Positions 35,581 to 43,734 of a stretch of 63,153 bases of DNA are shown here, in pieces. The DNA comes from a virus. Positions within the stretch are counted from its first letter, which is position 1. Each line of letters begins with the position of its first letter. The notes under the pieces were generated by a model that saw only the letters and a list, made by a program, of their open reading frames with translations, was not told the origin of the DNA and ran no database searches. Both the position numbers and the translations under genes were made by a program. The stretch covers positions 1-63,153 of IMG/VR virus record IMGVR_UViG_3300042881_003513; one strand, 5' to 3'.

Positions 35581-36135
35581 ATGTCTGCCAAAATCAAACT
35601 CGTCACCTACGGAACCGCACGCAACGTCATGCCCTCTTTGCAGGGAAGGAGCGGCAGGGTCTATGACCGCGCCCACTTCCACGAGAAGGACATGCGACAC
35701 CAGACGGCAGAGTTCGACCTGGACGAGTTCCAGAATACGATCCTGCCCGACATCGCGAAGCATCCGAACGTGATCAAGTGGTGGCCGGTGGTCGCGGTGG
35801 CCGAATCCGGCGACGACGTGAAGCGGCTGACGGAGGAACTTGCGGCGGCGAAAGCGGAGATCGCGCGCCTGAAATCGGAGATCGCGCGCCTGAAATCCGA
35901 GCAGACAAACACCCGGACGCCGGATGCCTTTACCGGACTCGTGAACGCGACCGGAGCCAACGAGCCCGCCGCGCAAGCCGCGCGTCCGCTGGCCGAACTC
36001 GGACACCGCGAGCTTCGCGCGATGATGAAGGAGCGCGGAATCCCGCTGATCGGAAACCCGAACAAGGACGACATGATCGCCCTTCTCAGCGCGCCGAAAC
36101 CCGATGCCGCGCCCGCTGACGACATCGAGACGTAG
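35581..36135 (+). CDS. Hypothetical head-completion protein with SAP-like end
   Basis: A 184-residue protein. Residues 1-75 are alpha/beta. Residues 85-105 hold a tandem duplication EIARLKS-EIARLKS, encoded by an almost exact 21-base repeat, within a coiled coil. The C-terminus (ELRAMMKERGIPLIGNPNKDDMIALL) resembles a SAP or Rho-N-like helical motif that can bind DNA. It lies between the capsid and the adaptor, so a head-completion role is possible. Confidence 0.6.
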   Translation: MSAKIKLVTYGTARNVMPSLQGRSGRVYDRAHFHEKDMRHQTAEFDLDEFQNTILPDIAKHPNVIKWWPVVAVAESGDDVKRLTEELAAAKAEIARLKSEIARLKSEQTNTRTPDAFTGLVNATGANEPAAQAARPLAELGHRELRAMMKERGIPLIGNPNKDDMIALLSAPKPDAAPADDIET

Positions 36136-36155
36136 CAACCCCCCGGATCACCCCG

Positions 36156-37163
36156 ATGACGATCCACACGCTCGCCAAGCAACTGATGCGGGATCTCGGC
36201 CTGCGCACGCTCACCCCGGCTGGCGCGACCGACAACAGCGACACCCGCGGGCCTTCGCCGGGCGACCTAGACTCCATCTGCGCGGCCATCAACGGCGCGT
36301 ATGTCGAGCTTTGGGACCGGAGCCCGAGCGCCATGTTCGAGCGGCGCACCGGTGCCGTTCTGCGGGCGCCCACGGCAGTCACCGTGAGCTGCACGCAATA
36401 CTCGAACACGATCAGCATCACATCCGGCTACGCCTCATGGATGCTCGGCTGCACCATCGTCTTCGCGAGCGGCGACACGCAGGACAACGAAATCCTCGAA
36501 TCCAGCACGCAGCTTCTCCGCCCGTTCCTCGGCGCGACCGGCAGCTACTCGGCCACGGTCTATTGCGACGCCATCCAGCTTCCGAGCACGGACATGGTGA
36601 TCCTCGACCCGGTGGAGATCCGCGGGCAGCGCGTGCTCTTGCCGGCATCGAGCTGGGAGGAGCTTCAGAGATATGCCGGCGTGATCCGAACCATGCACGG
36701 CTGGAACAGCGTCGGCTACGGCAGCGCGGCGATGAACAAACTGAGCGGACAGCCAGTTTCCTACTTTGTGGACACCCGGTATGAGCAGACCGGCACGGCG
36801 ACGCGCACGACCTACCTGCGAATCGGGCCGATGCCGTCGGCGGACTACCCGCTCGACTACCGGCTGCTGGCGACACCGCCCGTCGTCACGGCGGACGACA
36901 TTGACAACGGGGATCACACGACCGACCCGGGCACGGATACCGTAGTCTGGTTCCCTGAACTCACGATTTACGCGGTGGCGCGGCAGCATCTCAGCGGCGA
37001 CCCTCTTTTCACGAACATCGCCGGGCGCGCGGAGATTTTCCGGCAGTATGAACTCGCGATCAAGTCGCTCCAGAATGCCAAACCGCAGGGAGCAAGCCAA
37101 CAGGCGGCGAACTACACGCCGCCGTTCCGGGGGCGGCGTCGCGGCGCCGGATACCTCTATTGA
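36156..37163 (+). CDS. Head-tail adaptor (tail tubular A-like)
   Basis: A 335-residue protein. The N-terminus IHTLAKQLMRDLG... and the C-terminal block FPELTIYAVARQHLSGDPLFTNIAGRAEIFRQYELAIKSL have the shape of podovirus adaptor or gatekeeper proteins that dock below the portal. Basic residues close the protein (RGRRRGAG). The next gene starts in its stop codon (TTGA). Confidence 0.6.
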   Translation: MTIHTLAKQLMRDLGLRTLTPAGATDNSDTRGPSPGDLDSICAAINGAYVELWDRSPSAMFERRTGAVLRAPTAVTVSCTQYSNTISITSGYASWMLGCTIVFASGDTQDNEILESSTQLLRPFLGATGSYSATVYCDAIQLPSTDMVILDPVEIRGQRVLLPASSWEELQRYAGVIRTMHGWNSVGYGSAAMNKLSGQPVSYFVDTRYEQTGTATRTTYLRIGPMPSADYPLDYRLLATPPVVTADDIDNGDHTTDPGTDTVVWFPELTIYAVARQHLSGDPLFTNIAGRAEIFRQYELAIKSLQNAKPQGASQQAANYTPPFRGRRRGAGYLY

Positions 37164-38557
37164 GCCTCGGGGCGCGCAGGGACTACGGACTTTCGCAGGC
37201 GCAGAATCGGCTGCTTGAGCCATCCACGATCTACCCGACGGCCAACGTCCGGGATCTCGTGCTCGTGGAGGACGTGCTGCTCGACGCCGGTTACACCCCG
37301 GTTCTCATTGGTACGCCACGGAAGGGCGCGAGCAACTACCGCCTCGTCTCGCAGAAAGAGGCGGATGGCGACGGAGACAAGCAATACATGCGGCGGGTGT
37401 GGGCCACGTCGCAGAACGCGCAGGAGGCGCACAACCTTTCCCTGAAGTATCTGGAGGGCGGCCACGCCGCGCCGACATACATCCGCAAGTACACGATCCT
37501 CAAGAGCGCCTACGCCGCGCTCACGGCCGGCACGCCGCTCACGGCGGTCATCGGCATCGCGCTCACCGCGGGCGGCAGCGGCTACCTGACAGCCCCCACG
37601 GTGACATTCAGCGGGGGATCGGGCACCGGGGCGGCGGCGATCGCGCAGATTCGCGACGGGGCCGTGGTCGCGCTTTTGCTCACGGCGGAGGGCACCGGAT
37701 ACGTCACGACGCCCACGGTCGCATTCAGTGGCGGCGGCGGCACGGGCGCGACGGCAACGGCATCCATCCAGGACCAGACCGCGATCCTGATCGACCAAGA
37801 GGCAGTGCCCGAGCAGGGCGAGATGGGGAACCTTTTCTACTCAGTCACGCGCGTATGGCAGACGCTACCGGGGCCGGCGACGATCCGCTACGAGATCGAC
37901 GGAGAGACGCAGACCGACGTTTCCGTGACGAAGCAGATGGTGGCGAAGCCGTCCGCGCCCTACACGCAAGTCGCCGGATCGGACATCATCTATCAGCCGA
38001 TTTCCTCGGTTCACGGATGGAAAATCACGAGCACGCTGCTGAACTTCGCTGGCATCTCCATCACGAAGACAGGGACGATTCAAATCCGCTATCCGTCCGT
38101 GGTGACTGGATCGCCGACGCTTTCCAGCTTCCAAGGCAAAGACGGATCGGTGATCGTGGATCTGAATTGGCCGATTGTCGCGGGAGGCTCGCGGCAGGCG
38201 ATTTCCACCACCACATTCACCTACGGCGATTCGGCGACGATCGTGACGGCGGATTCCTACTTCACCCCACCGTTGACAGACATGGTGTACAACGGCCTGT
38301 TCTACAACGTCAATTTGCGCGGTGTGGCGGTGGTAGGTGATGTAGTCGGCCCTCCCAATTACATAAAGGTGCCGGATTTCAACACCGCAAGCAATAACAA
38401 GAAGTGGGGCTACGTCGCCGTCGCCGGCCCGATATGGACAGGGACGAGCGGCGCGAGCGCGTTCCTGTCCGCGGTGTCCAATATCATCTACTCCTGCGAC
38501 GCCGCCCGCTGGAAATATAACCTCGTACGGCTGGCAGTCACAAGAGTCACCGGATAA
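37160..38557 (+). CDS. Tail protein with duplicated Gly-rich beta motif
   Basis: A 465-residue protein with a TTG start overlapping the upstream stop. Residues 110-200 hold two copies of a motif LTAGGSGYLTAPTVTFSGG...GTGA and LTAEGTGYVTTPTVAFSGG...GTGA, common in phage tail and fibre-associated proteins. The rest is beta-rich. It may be a tail tube or nozzle component. The stop overlaps the fibre start. Confidence 0.65.
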   Translation: MSLGARRDYGLSQAQNRLLEPSTIYPTANVRDLVLVEDVLLDAGYTPVLIGTPRKGASNYRLVSQKEADGDGDKQYMRRVWATSQNAQEAHNLSLKYLEGGHAAPTYIRKYTILKSAYAALTAGTPLTAVIGIALTAGGSGYLTAPTVTFSGGSGTGAAAIAQIRDGAVVALLLTAEGTGYVTTPTVAFSGGGGTGATATASIQDQTAILIDQEAVPEQGEMGNLFYSVTRVWQTLPGPATIRYEIDGETQTDVSVTKQMVAKPSAPYTQVAGSDIIYQPISSVHGWKITSTLLNFAGISITKTGTIQIRYPSVVTGSPTLSSFQGKDGSVIVDLNWPIVAGGSRQAISTTTFTYGDSATIVTADSYFTPPLTDMVYNGLFYNVNLRGVAVVGDVVGPPNYIKVPDFNTASNNKKWGYVAVAGPIWTGTSGASAFLSAVSNIIYSCDAARWKYNLVRLAVTRVTG

Positions 38558-40794
38558 TGCCTGAATCGCCCGACATTCCAGAGGAGGTCATCGCGAGAAT
38601 CCGCGAAGTCATGCCGCATTCCCTCCCGGTGCATCAACCGGAACCCGACCGGAACGAGCCGATGCCGTATCAGCGCCCGGACGGAAAGGATCTGATAGAC
38701 GGCGAGGACGAGCGCGGCTTTGCCGTGACGCCCGTTCCAAAGAGCACTTCCGGCACCATCGGCAGCTTCGTCGGACAGGTCTCGGTGTCCCCGGACACGC
38801 TGCTGAACGACTTCCCGGACGACATGGACGGGCAGACGCCGAAGATTCTCAGCGTCAGCGACGCGACTGAGATTTACGCACACGCCACGGTGGACGGGGC
38901 CGGAGTGGTGACTGCGAGGGTCGTCGCCGCGGGTGCCTCGGTGCCGGACGACGATCCGGAGTCGGGGGATTTCTATTGGCACTTGGCGAGCGTGACGATG
39001 GCGACCGATGGCGCGGATAACGTGCCCGTGATCACCGTGGATCAACACCGATGGGGGCCGATTGAGGAATTGCAGCGATACTTCCGGGAGTTCCACATTC
39101 AGCCATCCGGCGCATATCGCGCGGTGGTGTACAACGGCACGCTGTTCGGGCAACTGCCGACCGGGTTCTCGGTGGACAATAACCCGTTCTTCGAGCTGAC
39201 CGGACTCGCGAGCGGGGATAAAATCTATGCGGCGATCACGTGGGATAGGCGCGTGCTGGCGAATGGAAATATCGTCGGCACGATCACCTCGCGCACCATC
39301 GCGAAGGCGGCAGCAGTGCCGTCGAATAACGAGCTGACTGCGACGCGATACTACCTGCTTGCGACCGTCACTCTCGGTGCTGGAAACATTCCCGTCATTG
39401 CGCAAAGCCGATGGGGGCCGATTGACGATCTGCCGGGGACTGCATCGAACCCCTATCTCATGCCGCCGTCGCCGGGGACGCAAACCACCGCGCAAACAGA
39501 CTATTGGAATTTGACTGAGACGGGAAAGGGCAAGGACACAGGAGCGGCAAATCTCGCGCCGACTTACGACTCTGTGCAGTTGAACAAAACGGGCTTTGTG
39601 CGGTTTGTCACCGACGACGGCGATCTGAAAGCATTCGTCCGCCCGGCCACAATCAACTCCATCGGGCAGATAACACTCGCAGGCCCGGAAGACCTTGCCG
39701 TGGACTTCCCGTCGCTGACGCTGGAGTTCGGAACGCTCGGCTACACCGGAGGCACTCCCGGCGGCACCATCACCGGCACATGGAACGATGGCTTCACCTT
39801 AGACCTCCTGCTGCCCTACACGGTTTTCGGAACCCCGGTGACACTCTCGCCGGGATCGTCGGTCAGCGTGAGCGGACAGGGAATCACAGGCGACCCGCTG
39901 ATATTCAGCATCCCAAGGGGTGACGTAGGGGAGACTGGGCCGACTGGGCCGACCGGGGCCACCGGAGCGACGGGGCCGACTGGGCCGGCAGGTGGGCCGC
40001 TCTCGATGCACACCATCGGCGGCTCCAACTTCGACGGGACTCAGGATGTGACCAGCTTCCCGGTGCCGGGGCCAATCGGCGGGACGACGCCGGACACGAT
40101 TGCGGGGACGACGGGGACGTTTGATTCCACGCTGACAGTTGGTGCCCACAGCAGCGCAGGCACGATCAACGTCAAGAACTCCAGTGGCACCACCACAGCG
40201 TCCATTGACGGCAGCGACGGCTCTGCCCAGTTCGGATATAACGGCGGGAATATAGGGTTGATGATTGACCAATCCGGCAACATCACCACTAACAATAATG
40301 CCGACGCAACCTTACACGCCTTCATCGCGGAGGACAGTGTCAGCGCCGCTAATGGTGCAGTTACCCTCGGAGCTAACACAGGCACCGACGCATGGATTCA
40401 CAGCGATGGCACCGCCTCGTTCGCGAGTGGTGGCTTGGAGATCGACCAATACGGCAACATCACTACCAACAACAACGCCTCGGCGGACTTGTACGATCTC
40501 ACTGCATCCAACACAATCAACTCTGCTGAAGGAGGCACGCTTGGTAGTGCAGGGGTGAGCTTCAAGAGCCTCCGACACGGCACAACCGGCGCAATGGTGG
40601 CGGGCGTGGTGACCGTGACCGACGGTGCCTGCACCGCAAACACGCGTTACTTCTTCACCGTCCACACCATCGGCACCGTGGCGAATCCATCAACATACCG
40701 CGTGACGACGCGCACCACAAACACGTCGTTCGTCGTCACGGCATCTGACTTGACAGACACGAGCACGCTGGACTGGTTTGCCATCGAACCTTGA
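38557..40794 (+). CDS. Tail fibre with collagen-like repeat
   Basis: A 745-residue protein. Residues 1-100 are proline-rich and may anchor to the tail. Residues 465-485 are collagen-like Gly-Pro-Thr/Gly-Ala-Thr triplets (GETGPTGPTGATGATG). GGTTPDTIAGTTGTF follows, shared in pattern with the fibre at 27070, then repeats (QYGNITTNNNASADLYDL and QSGNITTNNNADATLHAF) and a beta-rich tip. Likely the receptor-binding fibre. Confidence 0.75.
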   Translation: MPESPDIPEEVIARIREVMPHSLPVHQPEPDRNEPMPYQRPDGKDLIDGEDERGFAVTPVPKSTSGTIGSFVGQVSVSPDTLLNDFPDDMDGQTPKILSVSDATEIYAHATVDGAGVVTARVVAAGASVPDDDPESGDFYWHLASVTMATDGADNVPVITVDQHRWGPIEELQRYFREFHIQPSGAYRAVVYNGTLFGQLPTGFSVDNNPFFELTGLASGDKIYAAITWDRRVLANGNIVGTITSRTIAKAAAVPSNNELTATRYYLLATVTLGAGNIPVIAQSRWGPIDDLPGTASNPYLMPPSPGTQTTAQTDYWNLTETGKGKDTGAANLAPTYDSVQLNKTGFVRFVTDDGDLKAFVRPATINSIGQITLAGPEDLAVDFPSLTLEFGTLGYTGGTPGGTITGTWNDGFTLDLLLPYTVFGTPVTLSPGSSVSVSGQGITGDPLIFSIPRGDVGETGPTGPTGATGATGPTGPAGGPLSMHTIGGSNFDGTQDVTSFPVPGPIGGTTPDTIAGTTGTFDSTLTVGAHSSAGTINVKNSSGTTTASIDGSDGSAQFGYNGGNIGLMIDQSGNITTNNNADATLHAFIAEDSVSAANGAVTLGANTGTDAWIHSDGTASFASGGLEIDQYGNITTNNNASADLYDLTASNTINSAEGGTLGSAGVSFKSLRHGTTGAMVAGVVTVTDGACTANTRYFFTVHTIGTVANPSTYRVTTRTTNTSFVVTASDLTDTSTLDWFAIEP

Positions 40795-40827
40795 TCAACC
40801 CGTAGTGACATCCGCCCGCCCCGAATC

Positions 40828-40859
40828 GTCTTGCACCGAACCGCGCCCGGCCATAAAAC
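40828..40859 (+). promoter_or_regulatory. Candidate promoter of the recombination operon
   Basis: TTGCAC (40831-40836), a 17-base spacer and TAAAAC (40854-40859) lie seven bases before the ATG at 40867, so the mRNA would be nearly leaderless. CTTGCACCGAACCGCGCCCG is nearly the same as the block at 5989-6006. Confidence 0.5.
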
Positions 40860-40866
40860 GGCAGCA

Positions 40867-41337
40867 ATGTCACCGGACGACCTCAGATCATTGACCGCGA
40901 AGGGCTACGTCCGCGGGGAGGACGGCGTGTGGAGCAGACCGGATTCCGAGCGTCGGCCGGGCGCGCCGGCAGTGTCCGAAGTGGAAAAGCTTGCAAAGGC
41001 GTGCGGCCCGAAGGTGAGCCCGCTCGTGCGGAAGTTCGAGGAAATCTGGCGCAGGCTGCAAGGCCCGCACCTGACGCCCGAGCACCGATTCATGAAGGAG
41101 CGGAAGTTTCGCTTCGACTTCGCGCACCTGGTCGCGCACGTCGCCGTCGAATTAGAGGGCGGCATCCACTCAGGCGGACGGCACAATCGGGCGAGCGGCT
41201 TCAAGAAGGACTGCGAGAAATACAACTTTGCCGCGCGCGACGGCTGGATCCTTTTCCGGCTCTGCACAGGAATGGTCACGGACGCGAACGTGATCCCGAT
41301 CATCGCGGTCATCCGCCGCAAACTTTCCGAATCATGA
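40867..41337 (+). CDS. Endonuclease-like protein (PD-(D/E)XK type)
   Basis: A 156-residue protein. The block FRFDFAHLVAHVAVELEGGIHSGGRHNRASGFKKDCEKYNFAARDGWILFRL has the DFA...ELEGG layout of small phage restriction-endonuclease-fold nucleases, with Asp and Glu as likely metal ligands. It may resolve branched DNA or nick during replication. It is the first gene of the recombination operon. Confidence 0.7.
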   Translation: MSPDDLRSLTAKGYVRGEDGVWSRPDSERRPGAPAVSEVEKLAKACGPKVSPLVRKFEEIWRRLQGPHLTPEHRFMKERKFRFDFAHLVAHVAVELEGGIHSGGRHNRASGFKKDCEKYNFAARDGWILFRLCTGMVTDANVIPIIAVIRRKLSES

Positions 41338-41338
41338 A
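41324..41338 (+). promoter_or_regulatory. Start-context motif, degenerate copy
   Basis: TTTCCGAATCATGAA contains the SES-stop end of the nuclease gene and the ATG at 41334. It differs from the consensus CCGAACCATGA at one base. Confidence 0.5.
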
Positions 41339-41648
41339 CAAACCATCCAAGATCAAGATCGACGTCTCGAAAATCCTAAAGGAGCACCTTTTCAAAGGAC
41401 AGAAGGGCACCTACCTCGACTGCGCCATCTGGCCCAACAAGAACGGCACGGGCGAATACGGCGACACGCACTACATCACGCAGGAGATTTCCAAGGAGGC
41501 GCGCGACCGCGGCGAGAGGGGCGCGATCATCGGGAGCCTCACATGGATCGAGGAACCGAAAGCCGCGCCCGCCCCGAGGCCGTCGCAGCCGCAGCGTCCG
41601 ACGCCGCCCGACGATCCCGATGCGCGGGGTGATGATGTGCCGTTCTAA
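41334..41648 (+). CDS. Single-stranded DNA-binding-like protein
   Basis: A 104-residue protein. The N-terminal domain (KGQKGTYLDCAIWPNKNGTGEYGDTHYITQEISKE) resembles small phage ssDNA-binding-like proteins. A Pro-rich linker leads to an acidic end, DDVPF, like the SSB tip that recruits partner proteins. It sits beside nuclease and annealase genes, which supports the role. Confidence 0.65.
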   Translation: MNKPSKIKIDVSKILKEHLFKGQKGTYLDCAIWPNKNGTGEYGDTHYITQEISKEARDRGERGAIIGSLTWIEEPKAAPAPRPSQPQRPTPPDDPDARGDDVPF

Positions 41649-41916
41649 AAAAGCGCCACCAAAAAATAATTTCACCCGCGATTTCCGCGCAGCACGCAGG
41701 GAACAAACAACTTACGAGGTCAAGCAGAATCTCAAAAAAAGATTTCTGTTGCCAGATTGGGACATTTGGGGCCAAGTGTGCGGCATGACAAAAGCAGACG
41801 ATTACAGGGCGCGCATTCCGAAAAGGCTGCTCGCCAAGATCAAAAGAAAGGCACGCGAGGCCCGAAGAACCATCCCGAGCGAAATCATTCTCGCCATCGA
41901 GAAGCACGTCGCCTGA
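41635..41916 (+). CDS. Ribbon-helix-helix-like small protein
   Basis: A 93-residue protein. Residues 50-93 (ARIPKRLLAKIKRKAREARR...SEIILAIEKHV) match the Arc/CopG ribbon-helix-helix layout of small DNA-binding repressors. The N-terminal half is lysine-rich and AT-rich in DNA, unlike its neighbours. Translation might begin at the internal ATG at 41785, giving a 43-residue minimal repressor. It overlaps the upstream gene by 14 bases. Confidence 0.5.
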   Translation: MCRSKKAPPKNNFTRDFRAARREQTTYEVKQNLKKRFLLPDWDIWGQVCGMTKADDYRARIPKRLLAKIKRKAREARRTIPSEIILAIEKHVA

Positions 41917-41950
41917 AAAAAATAACTGCCATGTTCACGAAAGGAACCAA

Positions 41951-42205
41951 ATGACCACCGCGCCCATCTGGAAGCAGTTCAATGACTGCAAAACAATCGC
42001 TGACGCCGTGCGCGTGTCACACGCAATCTTTCAGGCCGTGGCCGACAACGGATTCTTCCGCGGTGAACCACTCGCTACTGTGCCGCGCCCGATTCGTCGC
42101 CCCGATGATTTGAAGGGGTGGAAGAAGAAAGTGCTGAAATGGACGCGCACGCTGCCCGCCTCCCTCCTCGCTCACTTCAAGCAAATCCACACACTCACAA
42201 AATGA
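41951..42205 (+). CDS. Hypothetical protein
   Basis: An 84-residue protein (MTTAPIWKQFNDCKTIADAVRVSHAI...). It is helical and basic in the second half. No family was recognised. Its stop overlaps the next start (ATGA). Confidence 0.55.
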   Translation: MTTAPIWKQFNDCKTIADAVRVSHAIFQAVADNGFFRGEPLATVPRPIRRPDDLKGWKKKVLKWTRTLPASLLAHFKQIHTLTK

Positions 42206-42306
42206 ACCCGCTATCACCACTCTGGAACCGCGCCCGAATCGCCATCGCGCTCGGTGCCGTCCTCGCCATCGTCGTCGCAACTCAAATCCTCGTGAACCGC
42301 AAATGA
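42202..42306 (+). CDS. 34-residue membrane peptide
   Basis: MNPLSPLWNRARIAIALGAV leads into one membrane span (LAIVVATQILV) and a basic end. ATGA overlaps join it to both neighbours. It is an early-region membrane peptide; role unknown. Confidence 0.5.
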   Translation: MNPLSPLWNRARIAIALGAVLAIVVATQILVNRK

Positions 42307-42587
42307 CTCTCGCCGACGCCGAAATCAAAACCGGACTCCAAGGCCGCGAAGTGCCGAGGATCGACCGGGAGAAGTTTAGCATGGGGCCAGCGCAGGCCGA
42401 CCGCTTCAACTCCGTCGGCGATCCGCACCGATGCCAGCTTGGGAAGTGGGTGCTGGAGAAGGGCGTCGTGACGCTCAAGGATAACGACGGCACCTATTAC
42501 AAGGCGTGGTGGCAGGATCACATTTTCCACCTTGTCGGCTACGGCCCGACGTTCGCCGACGCCTGCGAAATGGCGCTCGGCAAGTAA
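42303..42587 (+). CDS. Hypothetical protein
   Basis: A 94-residue protein (MTLADAEIKTGLQGREVPRID...). The second half (GKWVLEKGVVTLKDNDGTYYKAWWQDHIFHLVGYGPTF) is beta-rich with aromatic residues. No family was recognised. It lies directly upstream of the annealase gene, so a recombination-related role is possible. Confidence 0.6.
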   Translation: MTLADAEIKTGLQGREVPRIDREKFSMGPAQADRFNSVGDPHRCQLGKWVLEKGVVTLKDNDGTYYKAWWQDHIFHLVGYGPTFADACEMALGK

Positions 42588-42616
42588 CTCAACAACCAAC
42601 CAACCACACAACCACA

Positions 42617-43531
42617 ATGTCAGACCAACAACTCGCAGCTACCACCAACAAACCGAGCGCCCTCGCAGTCATGGCCGCGCGCTTCTCGCTTGAACCGAGC
42701 AAGCTCCTCTCCACGCTCAAGGCGACCGTATTCAAGGGCGCGTCGGACGACGAGATGTGCGCGCTCGTCGTCGTCGCCAATGAATATGGGCTGAACCCGC
42801 TCACGAAGGAAATCTACGCCTTCCCCGCCAAGGGCGGCGGCATCGTGCCCGTCGTCTCGATTGACGGCTGGATCAACCGCATGAACTCGCATCCGCAGTT
42901 CGACGGCATCGAGTTCGCCGACAGCTTCGACGCCGCCGGAAAGCCGGTGAGCGTCACAGCGTCCATCTTCCGAAAGGATCGCACGCGCCCGACCATCGTG
43001 ACCGAATACTACGGGGAGTGCTACCGCAGCTCCGATCCGTGGAATAAGTGCCCGGCGCGGATGCTCCGGCATAAGGCGCTCATGCAGTGCGTGCGCGTGG
43101 CGTTTGGCTTTGCTGGCGTGCATGACGAGGACGACGCAGCCGCGATCACTTCATCTGTGACGATCTCCGAAATCCCGCGCGCCCAACTCACTGACACGCG
43201 CGCAGTCGAGGCAGAAGTGATCCCGCCGGACAAGCGTCCCGATCCGCGCCCGAAGGCAGAGAAGCCCAAGGCGAAGCCCGAACCCGCGCCCGAAAAGACG
43301 CCGGCACCCGCGAGTGATCCCGCTCCCGCTCCCGAAACTCCCCTCGGAAAGCTGCGCGCGATGCTCGCGGAAGGCGGATGGACCGATGACGAATGCGTGA
43401 AACTCGCGATCTCGGTGTTCCCGGCTCTCAAGCACATCAAGACCGTGGACGAGATCCCGGCCTCGAGGATCGCTGACATCATCGAGGACTGGGCCACCGC
43501 CGAGGGCGCGATGAAGACGATCAGGGGGTAG
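42617..43531 (+). CDS. Red-beta/RecT-type single-strand annealing protein
   Basis: A 304-residue protein. Residues 10-185 match the lambda Bet/RecT layout: ALAVMAARFSLEPSKLLSTLKATVFKG, DDEMCALVVVANEYGLNPLTKEIYAFPAKGGGIVPVVSIDGW, and PARMLRHKALMQCVRVAFGFAGV. It anneals single-stranded DNA during recombination and concatemer formation. The middle is Pro/Glu/Lys-rich and the C-terminal helix domain may bind its exonuclease partner. The start follows a CAACCACA-rich leader without Shine-Dalgarno. Confidence 0.9.
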   Translation: MSDQQLAATTNKPSALAVMAARFSLEPSKLLSTLKATVFKGASDDEMCALVVVANEYGLNPLTKEIYAFPAKGGGIVPVVSIDGWINRMNSHPQFDGIEFADSFDAAGKPVSVTASIFRKDRTRPTIVTEYYGECYRSSDPWNKCPARMLRHKALMQCVRVAFGFAGVHDEDDAAAITSSVTISEIPRAQLTDTRAVEAEVIPPDKRPDPRPKAEKPKAKPEPAPEKTPAPASDPAPAPETPLGKLRAMLAEGGWTDDECVKLAISVFPALKHIKTVDEIPASRIADIIEDWATAEGAMKTIRG

Positions 43532-43533
43532 CC

Positions 43534-43734
43534 ATGCCCGAAGGCAAAAGGATCACCACGCTGGAGCAACTCGCCGCGGCGAGCGCGGCGAAGAAGGCGA
43601 TTGTCACACGCACTCAGTTCTTCACCAACCGGCACATGCCCGCTGCCTTTATCCTCAATATGTCCGGCAGCGTGCTCCACTGCATGATGAGGCAAGGAAT
43701 GTTCATCTACACCCCGAAAAAATCCGAACCATGA
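43534..43734 (+). CDS. Small hypothetical protein
   Basis: A 66-residue protein (MPEGKRITTLEQLAAASAAKKAIV...) placed between the annealase and exonuclease genes. It ends KKSEP-stop in the repeated start motif and so is translationally coupled to the exonuclease. No family was recognised. Confidence 0.6.
   Translation: MPEGKRITTLEQLAAASAAKKAIVTRTQFFTNRHMPAAFILNMSGSVLHCMMRQGMFIYTPKKSEP
43718..43733 (+). promoter_or_regulatory. Start-context motif AATCCGAACCATGA, copy 4
   Basis: AAAATCCGAACCATGA encodes the SEP-stop of the upstream gene and the ATG at 43731. It is an exact match to copy 2. Confidence 0.6.

Noticed and set aside
39940-39996. CRISPR-like or tandem DNA repeat
   Set aside because: It is the coding sequence for collagen-like triplets, in frame, with no spacers. 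No CRISPR array was seen in the window.
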